Below are positions 47,261-57,700 of a stretch of 64,000 nucleotides of DNA, one piece after another. The notes under the pieces were generated by a model. That model was not told the origin of the DNA. It saw nothing but the letters and a program-made list of their open reading frames with translations, and ran no database searches. Position numbers and translations under genes: made by a program. Position 1 is the stretch's first letter; each line of letters opens with the position of its first letter. The DNA is taken from NCBI GenBank assembly GCA_900074885.1, contig FJUW01000005.1, forward strand, positions 650,242 through 714,241, in the 5' to 3' direction. Source of the DNA: Rhynchosporium graminicola (Eukaryota > Ascomycota > Leotiomycetes > Helotiales > Ploettnerulaceae).

Positions 47261-50200
47261 ATGCCTGTTTCAAACGACCAAACAATAATGGACTCGCCCA
47301 AGCACCTAGCTATACGGCCTGGCCGTCTAACTCGACGACGGTATGTCTTTTGTTGCCATACTAGAGTTGCATGCAATCTCAAGTTTTTTTTTAAGTTTTT
47401 ATTGGCAATTCTATCCTTTGGAACTCTTACGTGGGTTTCTGATCGTGATTATAGTGGTGAATAGATGCTGATCAGATTAGGTTACCTCTTTCATGTGGTA
47501 CGAAGTCTCATTACTACTTGAAGCAGACAATCTTTCCTTGACTTGCTTCTGCTTGTAGACTGGACCCCGCTAATTCTAGGCAATTTTTTGAAGTGGCTTG
47601 TCGAGTCAGGAAGTATGCAAGAATTTCCTCAGCACCATCTCTTCCATTTCCGTCTTCCTCATCACGTGTGTAATTCGAGAAATGTATATTTACTTGGTTC
47701 AGGTTGAAATGTAATAGGGAAAAGCCATGTCAGAACTGCGTTGCCAGAGGAGATTCCAATGCAGCATCGTGTGCTTATGCAGAAAAGACCGACAAGAAGA
47801 TTCCGGGACAGTTAGATCCCCAATCGGACTTGAAAGAGATGCGCAAACGTCTGAACCGGCTTGAGAGTTCAATATTGTCAATCATGTCCAGTGATGCAGG
47901 CAAAATCAGAGATCGAGCTTCTGAAGTAAGAAATGAGGATATGCTAGCTGGTCCTCAGCGAATCTCAGTTGATACTCGAAGTACTGCTTGGGATGCAATA
48001 CTGAATGAAATCGGAGGAATGAAAGAGGCTTGGAGCGAAGATAATGACAAAATCGAGTTGACCGACAGTGCACACCGATCGTATTGCACTGCCAGAGAGC
48101 ACCAACCGGGAATTCTCGCTGGTCTTACTGCTCCTCCTGATCGATTCACCATCTTACAGTCTCTTCCTTCGAGGGAAGCTGCTGATCGGCAAGTCCCATT
48201 TTTCTCGGCTAACTTGCACTACTCCTTAGCGATGTTGACCGTTACCTCCCAAAGACTTTTAAGGTTTATAGCTAATTAATAATAGGCTCATCTTTCACTT
48301 CTTCGACTCATACAACCCTTGCATTCCGGCTAGATGCGAGTCGATTTCCAGTATATGCTCAAGCTGAACTAACATCTCATAGATGTCCTTCACAAAAGAA
48401 CCTTCCTACGACAGGTACTTTCTCGATCAGTGTCCCGGTCGCAAATTCTAACACGCGTGTAGTACAGTCAACATTGGGCAAATCCATCCAAGACCAGCAT
48501 AATCTGGTAAGGATTAGTTCCCAGCTGCTGAGCGTCATGCTATGACAACGTGAAAAGTATGGAAATGGCTAACTCCCCTCTAGGATAGGACTGCTTTATT
48601 CAATACTATGCCTTGCAATGCAGTCGTATAACAGATCACCCGACGATGCTCCACATGAATATCAAGAGAATGGGCCTGAACTGGCAGAACTCTACAGATT
48701 GCAGACAGCTCAATGTCTTGTCATAGCAGATATCACCAAGCCAGTAAGTCTCATCTGGTCTGTGTGAACGATTTGTCTATTTATATATGAAGTCTCGCAA
48801 CTCAGTGAGAATCTTGTTTAGCAGGGCTGTACATGGTTTGTCTGAATCTAGACTGACTGATATAGACCGAGTTTATGATCGAGACTTTAGATCTGCACTC
48901 TTTTGCAGAATACGACACTGAGCAGGTTTGTCTATTTCCCGTTTAGATGCGTTGAATCTGGGAGATCATATCATGAATCTGTCAGAACTCGAGGAATTGT
49001 TCAAGTCTAGCGCTGATCTCGAGAACAGGATGGAGATATCGGAACAGCTATGCTGTCGGGAATAATGATGAGACTGGCCCTTCAGCAAGGCTTTCATCGA
49101 GATCCTTCTCAGTTGCCAGGTCTCTCCATCTTCCAGGGCGAAATGCGACGACGCATCTGGAGCGCCGTAAATCAGCATGAGTGAGTTTTAGCTACCATTT
49201 TCATTCTTATTCGGTTTCTCAAGCTCCCAGAAACGATGGAAGTGGATTGGGCATCACTGATATGCTGTAGGCTTCTCTGGTCCGTACAGATCGGACTTCC
49301 AAAAGCCATCAGGTATTCCGAGAGTGACACCCAAGCACCCCGCATTCTATATGAAGAAGAACTATACGAAGAAATGACCGAACTACCTCCATGCCGGCCC
49401 CTAACAACCGACACAGAAGTATGCTACCAAGTCTTCAAGTGGCAGCTGATGCGCTGTTACGGCCGCGTAGTCGAGTTTGTGCACATTATCGAACCACAGC
49501 CATACGAAGAAGTCCTCAAATTAGACTTGATGCTCCTTGAAGTCCACGAAGCCATCCCCTTCCACCTACAGTTCGGCACGTTGGAGCAGATGAAAAATGA
49601 TCCCAATTCAAGGATCATGGAGAAGTTCATTTTGAAGTCTTTTTGGCATAAGAGTGTGTGCATTTTACATCGGAAATATTGGGATACGGCGCCTTCAGAT
49701 ACGCCGCAGAATTCGCGGTGGGTTTATTCGAGGAAGGCAAGCTTGGGCTCGGCACTTTCTATGCTGGAGATGCAGTATACGATGCATCAGGCTTGTGCAC
49801 CTGGAGGTCTCATGAGTAAGATGAAATGGTGAGTAATACTCTCCGTTAATCTGCAACTTACAACCAATCTGTTCGAATCATCAAAAACAGTCCATTAATA
49901 TCCCGATCTTGGCATACAGGTATCACTTCTCAATCACAAATCACGACTTTCTGTTGGCGGCTATGATAATCTGTCTCGATCTAATGTCCGTCGAAGTACC
50001 CGAATGCGTCATGCCTCCCGAGCAAAAACTCGATGCAATCCGCCGTTCCCGCGCCATCTGGCAGTCCATAGCTAACGATTGCCGCGACGCAAAGCGTGCT
50101 ATGAAAGTACTCACCGCGGTCCTCGACAAGCTATCCAAGAAATACACCTACCTCACTCAAGTTACATCAGCACCCGCATCAGCATCATTGGGGAATATGT

Positions 50201-50632
50201 CGCAAACTGCATCTCCCAATTTCATGCCAGGCGGATTCGCGCCAGGCAATAATCAGATTCTTGGAAAAGGCTATCAACACGTCGATTCCCAAGGGTACAA
50301 CACTTATTTCACAGATTGTGTAGGAGTAGGCATGTCATCTTCACCCGAGGGGTTTTCAAATTCAAACCTTTCGAATCCGAATGGGGATAGTTTGATGCAG
50401 GATAATTTTCTGGATGCGTTTAGTACTGACTTGACGATTCCGTCTGATTTTGATTGGGTTAGTTCATCCCTACTCACCCTAATCTTTCACTATAAATAGG
50501 GCGATGAGAAGCTGACGTGGAGACTAGAATGGATGGGATCAGTTCCTAGCTGGTCAATCACTACAATTGAATCAGGATCTTGCGGGGAGGTTTGGTGCGC
50601 AGATGGGTAATGGGGGCATGGATTTCATGTAG
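47261..50632 (+). CDS. Zn2Cys6-type transcription factor with an incomplete zinc cluster (765 aa)
   Basis: A fungal-specific regulator in 12 exons: 47261-47340, 47580-47612, 47703-48188, 48286-48335, 48383-48414, 48463-48506, 48584-48743, 48866-48925, 49029-49180, 49271-49828, 49920-50457, 50528-50632. All phases close to 765 residues. The cluster reads EVACRVRKLKCNREKPCQNC with a last Cys at about residue 60; the first of the six cysteines is Glu (residue 31). The regulatory domain is well conserved in pattern: LPSREAADRLIFHFFDSYNP, VLHKRTFLRQYSQHWANPSK, WIGLLYSILCLAMQSYNRSP, DGDIGTAMLSGIMMRLALQQ, FQGEMRRRIWSAVNQHELLW, SVQIGLPKAIRYSESDTQAP and YHFSITNHDFLLAAMIICLD. Intron 3 (48189-48285) uses a GC donor (GCAAGT), and intron 4 (48336-48382) seems to use GCGAGT or an improbably short GTATAT site. 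Exons 1-2 are the weakest part. The target is unknown. Confidence 0.82.
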
Positions 50633-51801
50633 CCTGTTGATTACAAGTGCCAGTTTCCTTTCGTGGATAATTTTTGAAGGGTCCTTTCGTGTTTGGGGCG
50701 ACTGGGTAGGTAGGCAGCTGCCCAGGAAATGTTTACTTCTCCTACGGGGCAGATTCTTTTCTTTCATTGTGGAAAGTCACATACACATACGATATCAGAA
50801 CACGGAGTATACTATGATTCGCAAGCGAGAGTCCTCTATGCTCTAGTCGTTGTCGACGGACACTCGTTTCCATTTCTTCGTTACTCCCTTGCCGCTCGTG
50901 GAGGTCTACCCTCCTTAACATGGAATATGGACATTGAACACTGCTGCCTTTTACCTACATTGTTTAAAAAGAGATCGACCTGTCATGATTCCTCGTATCG
51001 CCTCATCGAACACCCTAAGCTACTCGCTGTTCGGCTATCTTAACAAAAAGAGAAGAACCACAATTTGACAAAGATACGGAAAATCTTACTGAAACACGCA
51101 AAAAGAAAGCTCCCGCAAGCAGGAGTTTCCTCCGGGGATTTATGATAACCCATATTGACCGCTCGTGAACGCAAAGCTCAGTTCTCGTCATCTGATGTAA
51201 CCGGGTCGACCCATGTATGAATGCCATTACGTCTACCTGAGAAGCCGCCCTCGCAGCACCACATTCACTTCAAGCCTTCATCGGGAGAAGGAATGTCTAA
51301 GCTGATGATCTTGTGTTTCATCACTAGACTGGCTTGGCTGTTGTGGTGGTTGGGAGGAAGTATTGTTTGGGTGTCTGGAGGGTTTGCGGTTAATTTTGGG
51401 GGGAAAGGTAAGTGAGGGTTGGGCCCTAGAGGATGATGATGGTGTTTGAAATGACGGGATATGGCGAAGAGGAACGAACGATGTGCGTTACCCTTAGATT
51501 ATCATGTTGATTGTCGAAATCAAAAGGTATACGGTATGGTATGATTGAGGCTAAAAATCTGGAATGCACAAGCTGCGAGAAGACAAACACACAACCCGAA
51601 TTCGGAAGACACGCCTGGCCTAGAGTTCCTTAGGACCCTCGCACCAGGGCAAAGTATCGGTAGGAAATTAGGCAGTCTGATCAATTTTAATGAAAGTGAG
51701 CCATGGGCGATACAGGTACACATCATACACATTTAAATCTACATATCTAACGTATGGGTATCTAAAACAGCTATTCATACATGTGTGGAGATAAAGCACA
51801 A
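50633..51801. other. Intergenic between convergent genes
   Basis: About 1.17 kb between the zinc-cluster gene and mrm1, which converge here. Open frames show no motif. It should carry both terminators. Confidence 0.45.
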
Positions 51802-54051
51802 TCAAAAAAGCGTATTCTCATTGGCAGGAGCATCCTCCTCAACGACCACCTCATCTGATGTTTCAACCGAAGCCATTGCACTCTTGCCAGTCTTTTTGGC
51901 AAAGAAAGAATTACACAATATACCAGCTGCCACACTGACATTCAAACTATCAACATTCAACGCCTGTCCACCCCCCTTAATATACAAATCTACATCTGCT
52001 TTAGCTCTCAGAAGCCAACGGATACCCTCACCCTCGCCTCCAAGCATAAGAATACAAGGAGCTTCCGAGAGAGGATCGTCCAAATCATCCGTTGAAAGAG
52101 ATTCCGGTACCGAGGAAAAATTATCCTTGTTCGGTGCAACGGCTGCGTAGATTTTCCATCCGGCCTTTTTGGAGTCGACGAGGAAACCGGCGGGTTTGCT
52201 GACAGAGAACATGGTCATGTTTTCCGAGGCACCGGCTGAAGCTTTGAGAACGACGGCTGTCATGGATGCGCTGTTTCGAACGGAGACCGCAATCGCGGAT
52301 ACGCCGAGAAAAGATGCTGTGCGGATAATGCCACCCATGTTACCGGGATCTACAACGCCGTCGAGCAGGAGAACTAAAGGCTTCCGTCCGGGCAGGCTTG
52401 GTGTGGTGCGGACGAAATTGGATGTTCCATTTACATCGGCTTCTTCTTTAGACTGGTGATCAATGGCTATGCTGAATCCCTCTTGGCCGTTCTCAGACTT
52501 AAACTCGCCAAGATGAGTGATGGGTAGTCGTGGTAGAGGCGATGCTTCGAGGATAAATCCATTGTGAGGACGTCCACCACTCATCTTGTCTAGGAGTGGG
52601 AGCGACTCTTTGCCAACTGAAACGACCTTAATACCATTCTTCTGCGCCAACCGTTTGATTCTATCATCCCGGTTTTCATCTAATCTGTTCTCCCCTTTTA
52701 CGATGTAGAGTTTATAGAGTTTTCTCCTCGGCGTTCGTTGAGAACTCATGGCAGCCTCGACAACGGAATAGCCGTAGAGGAATTCTGAAGCGGGTGTGGT
52801 GTAAGGTATAGAGATTGGAACGTTCTTATCGAGCGTGTATGATACCACCTTCGTGGGTTCGAATTGCCCATCAGTTCTTGGTCGATTAGACTTTGTGCCG
52901 TCCCTAACAGCACGAGGGTCCTCATTCATGCTTCTCACAAAGGTTTCAGGCTTGTTATCTTCCTTATTGGGTCGCATCTCCCTGCGATCTTCCATTTTGC
53001 CCGGAAATCTTTGACCGAAAGAGCTCACGGTCTCTCTGGAATATTCACTTTTATTGGACCTGTAGTTGCGTTCACCAAATTTATAGGACTTCGTCGTATC
53101 AGATCGCCCCGCGAAGCTTCCAGTCGAGTTTGAGTCATGCGGATAAGATCTAGGCTCAAAAGGCTTAGATGGTCTCTCAGTCGAGCCTCTGTCACGGGGA
53201 ATTGATCTAGGCGCAAAAGAATCGGACGGATGTGCGGAGGAGCTGTCTCTCCCAAATCTGGCAGGTCGATCTGATTGGGGAGCTCTGCTGAGTCTGGACT
53301 GTTCCCGATCTGAACCAAACCGATCTTTAGGTTGGTCTGAACTGGAGCTGTACCTGGATTCTGACGTCGACCCAGATTTCGTGTCTGTCAGACGCTTTTG
53401 AGATGAGCCAGAGGATCGATTTCGTGCTGAAACCGAGGGGTAGGAAGCTATGGCAGGAGATGTCGACTGGTAGTCTAGTCTGGACGTGCGATCATAAGAG
53501 CGGGTGTCCCGACCACTTTCGTTTCCGAACCTGCTGCCGAGTGACTTAAAGCTGTTCTCATTGCCACGAGAAGTCTCTTTATACTCGAGCTTACGAATGC
53601 GTGGTGTAACTTTTTCTCCATATCTGCCAAAGACTTGTGGGTTCCCAAATCCTTCAGACCGCAATATTGGAGCACCTTGAACAGGCCTAGGACGATTACC
53701 TTCGTTCACATCTTTGCCACGACCAATCCACCTGTCGCTGTTCGACTTCGTAGTATCGCGGAAGTTCCGAGATACGGACTTATCTGTGTAGTCCGATCTA
53801 GTTATTGTGTCATATGCAGGTATTGCGTTCCGCTTCCTATATACCACTCGTGGATCGTCCGATGAAGTTATGCGCGGCCCTCTGAAACCAATGCCCTTCG
53901 ATTTCCGAAGACCGCGAGCAATAGCAGTATTGACCGAGCTTGCTTTCCCAACGTGATAAGATCGTAGCAGAATAAGAGCTAAGGAGAATGAAGAATTCGG
54001 CAGTGGTAATCTCAAATGGCTATTGCTTCGCAACAGGAGACGACTGCTCAT
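51802..54051 (-). CDS. mrm1: Mitochondrial rRNA 2'-O-ribose methyltransferase Mrm1 (SpoU/SPOUT)
   Basis: A methyltransferase that 2'-O-methylates a guanosine of the mitochondrial large rRNA; it acts in the matrix. One intronless frame of 749 residues. The N-terminus is basic and hydroxylated (MSSRLLLRSNSHLRLPLPNS), fitting a mitochondrial presequence. Residues about 40-400 are a low-complexity Arg/Ser/Asp-rich extension. The substrate-binding domain starts near EFLYGYSVVEAAMSSQRTPR. The SpoU motifs follow: motif 1 LLDGVVDPGNMGGIIRTASF, motif 2 ILMLGGEGEGIRWLL and motif 3 QALNVDSLNVSVAAGILCNS, which together form the trefoil-knot SAM site; the motif 1 Asn and Arg are intact. The C-terminal tail is acidic. 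The long disordered extension makes it larger than yeast Mrm1. Confidence 0.92.
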   Translation of the reverse strand: MSSRLLLRSNSHLRLPLPNSSFSLALILLRSYHVGKASSVNTAIARGLRKSKGIGFRGPRITSSDDPRVVYRKRNAIPAYDTITRSDYTDKSVSRNFRDTTKSNSDRWIGRGKDVNEGNRPRPVQGAPILRSEGFGNPQVFGRYGEKVTPRIRKLEYKETSRGNENSFKSLGSRFGNESGRDTRSYDRTSRLDYQSTSPAIASYPSVSARNRSSGSSQKRLTDTKSGSTSESRYSSSSDQPKDRFGSDREQSRLSRAPQSDRPARFGRDSSSAHPSDSFAPRSIPRDRGSTERPSKPFEPRSYPHDSNSTGSFAGRSDTTKSYKFGERNYRSNKSEYSRETVSSFGQRFPGKMEDRREMRPNKEDNKPETFVRSMNEDPRAVRDGTKSNRPRTDGQFEPTKVVSYTLDKNVPISIPYTTPASEFLYGYSVVEAAMSSQRTPRRKLYKLYIVKGENRLDENRDDRIKRLAQKNGIKVVSVGKESLPLLDKMSGGRPHNGFILEASPLPRLPITHLGEFKSENGQEGFSIAIDHQSKEEADVNGTSNFVRTTPSLPGRKPLVLLLDGVVDPGNMGGIIRTASFLGVSAIAVSVRNSASMTAVVLKASAGASENMTMFSVSKPAGFLVDSKKAGWKIYAAVAPNKDNFSSVPESLSTDDLDDPLSEAPCILMLGGEGEGIRWLLRAKADVDLYIKGGGQALNVDSLNVSVAAGILCNSFFAKKTGKSAMASVETSDEVVVEEDAPANENTLF

Positions 54052-54726
54052 CGCACAGTTACGGTAAGGATTGCAGAAAGTGGCGAAGAACTGGAAAAAC
54101 GGTCGAATGGCAGTACGTCAAGGTATATGCATGGGAATTAGAAGATTCGTATTGAATGAATCGAAAATGAGAGGAGCTTGAATGGACTTGAGCTGTACCG
54201 TACGGATATGGGATGAAGTAAAAAAATAAAAGTTCGCGATCCATGCACACGCGAGGCTAGACTGTAGCCTGGTATGAGCCGAGATACATATGTAAGATAT
54301 GCGTACTTCGAAGCACACTGCCTGGCAAAGCATATTAAACCGCGAGATACGGCAGTCAGCAGCAGCGTCGCGTGTATCGACCACATTCAAGCTTGATACG
54401 CGTCTCCTTTGCCTCATGTCCTGCTTCCGCAGATATTCCCCTCCAAAGTACAAGAGTGTGGATTTCCCGAGCAAAGGAATTCCTAACAGCATTCTACTCG
54501 ACGAAATTTCATATTCAAGCCTTCCAAAAGTGCGAGTTTCCCTGAGAAAATAGTGTAAACCTGGAACCATGCGAGGAGCAAGTATGAGGAGATAGCTGAA
54601 GTAAGTAGAAAGCAGAAAATATGGTCCCCAAAGTCTCCCCTAGGATGTAACTAATCCATGATCTTCAAGTGCCCGTTGAATCTAATCAACCATTTCCCCA
54701 GTGAATAACTCTGCCAGAAGCCCAAT
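54052..54726. promoter_or_regulatory. Divergent promoter region, mrm1 / chromatin remodeler
   Basis: A 675-bp region between divergent genes, so it should hold both promoters. No gene is supported and no strong palindrome was noticed. Confidence 0.5.
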
Positions 54727-57700
54727 ATGGCAGATCACATATCCGATCCCGAGAAGTCTGAAAGCGACCGACCCCATACACTACTAGAGGAGCAAAGAGT
54801 ACAGGAGGACTTGGAGAACTCTCCTCCCCATTCAGTCCTGTCTCACCGACCCCGAGAATCTCCCAAGGCGTCCGAGCTGAAGAGAGGAAATGCTGTGTCA
54901 GTGATGGTGTCTCCGCCCGCGCGCCCTTGGGAATACCAACCTTATCAAGGCGATACCACGGTAGAAACCATTCTCAAGGATACAAAAGGAGCGGATGGCT
55001 CGTCATGGTACTTGATAGAGTTCGAGAGCGGGACGAAACAGAGGGTATGTTCAATCCAAAATCTTGGATTCCTTTTCCTATCATATAGGAGATAGACTGC
55101 CTCGTTTGTGGGTATGAGATGTATTGCAATCGGATTCAAGTGAACCAAGCGCTGTAGCATAAGATTTGACATGTTGGGAGCTGAAAGTTCGGATATTGTA
55201 CTTGCCAAGGTAGTCACTTGTATATGAAGGATAAATGCTTTTGTAAGTGGCTACTTGGCCAAGTTTATAGTCATTTCAACCAGTTCTCTTGCCAATCTTT
55301 GCCTTGTCCTTTAAGTTTTCTTCTCCTTTGGGTTTGAAGCATATGCCAATTTTGGTGAATTCACTACGTAGGTACGGTAGGCATAGCCTCGAGACGTGAG
55401 TATAAATGTTTGCGCCTCGCGACCTCTTTCCAACACTTTCTAAATTTCCAAACAACACAAAACAGAGCTCCTCTTAAACCTCTCGCATTCGAGAGGTAGA
55501 ACCAACTTCCTTTACTTTGAAGTCATACCCTTTTGTTTTGACTCTCTCGAGTGTTTACCCTACCTTTTGACCTTTGTCATCACATAAGTCGTCTTTCGAG
55601 TTCAGCTTCTGGTACTGCCTCCAGAGTTGTCTTGTCGTTGTGGATCTGCACCTCTATTTCTGCACAGACAGGCTTTATCTCTTCAAGTACCTTCAACTGA
55701 CATCGCTTCAGGTGCCATTAAAGACACTACTTCAACTTCGCAACGGCCAAAACGCCCTGGATCTCTATAATCGCGAGTCTGAGGACTCTCAAGGCGATAT
55801 GCGATCGAGTGCCGAACCCGAGATGACTGGCAAGCGTGTTCGTACGAAGACTATAAAGGCTGGCTATGTTGACACCACACGAGCTGCTCTCCTTTCCGAC
55901 GATGAACTCTCTGGAGACCAGGCGATCGTCAAGAAGCGTCGACTTGAGAAGGGTCGTGTCTCACTATTGACAAGCAACAGCACTCGACAAAGCAGCCGGG
56001 CCAACAGTCGCCCACCCTCCCGAACAATCCATGATGAGGAAAGCTCGAACTCCGATCCGGATGGTGCCAAATCAGCACGTGTCACTAGATCAGCCAACAC
56101 CAGACTATCTGGCAATTCGAAGTTCAATGAATTTTTCCAGGACGGTGAAGATGACGATGAGGATGAGCTAGCCGGTCCAACACAGTATGATAGTGATTCA
56201 GATATTGTGTATATGCAGCCGAAACGGTCGCAACGTAACAAGAATCGCCAAAGCACTCAACAATCTAAGAATGGAACTGCTAAAGGCAAAGGTAGGGGGC
56301 GACCTCGTAGAAATCGCAGCTCTTCTTCCTCACCTGAGCGTCCTGAGCCCAGCCGTCGCTCTGGCCGCGAGAGAGCTACAAAGGATATGAGAGAGCGAGA
56401 CATGGACGAAGAGATGTATGCCGATGATGTCGCAGTCAGCAACACCCCAAAAGTTATCAGTATTCGCGAGATATACCAGCCTGTTGCTAAGGACTCGCCC
56501 TTTGGCCGCTTCCATAACCAGACTTGTGATGTTTGTTCGGGCACCGGAACACACTCTAACAAGGGCACGAGTCCTCTCGTTTACTGCCAAGGCTGTTCTA
56601 CCTCGGTACACAGAGTCTGTCTAGGATATCGCGCTCAGAGAGAGCATCTGGTCACCAAAGTTGGCCACGAGAATTTCGTCTTGCAGTGCCGTCGCTGTGT
56701 TGGCGTCGTAGAGAAGAAAGATCGATCTGCGCCTCATTTGGATCTGTGTCAGGAATGCAAGAAACCCGGGCCTTCGTGTGCCGCCTTCGCTCCTAAAAGA
56801 ACCTCCAAGCAAGAGGAAAAGTTACGGGAGGAGAACGATGGAGATGATCCTATTACAGAGGTTTCCGGCAATCTGATTAACAATCCCAAGCACGTCCTTT
56901 TCCGATGCACGTCTTGCGTGCGCACTTACGATTATGAGCATCTCCCATCTCTAAGATCAAAGAGGTCTAAGTCCAATGACGTCGATGTCGATGTCGATGA
57001 GACCCGCGACAAGCGCCTGAAGGAGTATTCTCTCAAGTGGCAGTGCCAAGAATGCATCACGATGCCTGCCAAGGTCCAGGCACTGGTCGCTTGGAGACCG
57101 TCTGATCGTGATTCGTACCAAGGTCAAACCGTCGAAGAGCTTCGTGAAGATGAGAAGGAGTATCTAATCAAGTGGACTGACTTGTCTTACTTCCGATGTA
57201 CGTGGATGTCTGGAGCCTGGGTATGGGGTGTGACAGCTACTACTATGCGTAAGGCATTCATTCGTCGTGATGAGGGCATCAATGAATTGCCAAAGTACAC
57301 ATTTGAAGACGCTATCCCGGAAGAGTTCCTGCGTATGGAGATCATCTTCGACGTTGAATATGATGATGAGTTCGAGCACGAGTCGGAAGAAGCTGATAAG
57401 GCTGCGATTAACATGATCGACCAGGTTCTTGTCAAGTTTCAAGGCCTTGGGTACGAAGAAGCTGTTTGGGAAGAGCCACCAGGACCTAAGGATGGGGCAC
57501 GTTGGAGCGACTTTGTTGCAGCCTACAATGAGTACGTAGTTGGCAAATATCTGAAGCAACCAGCTGCAGCTATCATGAAAGCACGCGCAGATACTTTCCG
57601 ATCTTTGAATTTCGAGAAGGAGGTCGAGTTGAAGGACCAACCCTCCGCTTTGACTGGAGGAAAAATGATGCCTTACCAGATGGAGGGACTGAACTGGCTG

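Noticed and set aside
48824..48835. An extra mini-exon (GGCTGTACATG) in the second zinc-cluster gene
   Set aside because: Its length breaks the phase, while direct splicing 48743 to 48866 keeps the frame and matches the family pattern (DITKPTEFMIETL).
43802..50632. A secondary-metabolite gene cluster around the two zinc-cluster regulators
   Set aside because: No synthase, tailoring enzyme or transporter lies next to them; the neighbours are housekeeping genes or non-coding DNA.
54118..54570. Minus-strand 150-codon frame upstream of mrm1
   Set aside because: No motif, and it lies in the divergent promoter between two good genes.
55574..55711. Hydrophobic N-terminus (MSSHKSSFEFSFWYC...) as the true start of the remodeler
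   Set aside because: It does not resemble a chromatin protein and lies in the intron that joins two halves of a chromo-like segment. I kept it only as a possible alternative start.
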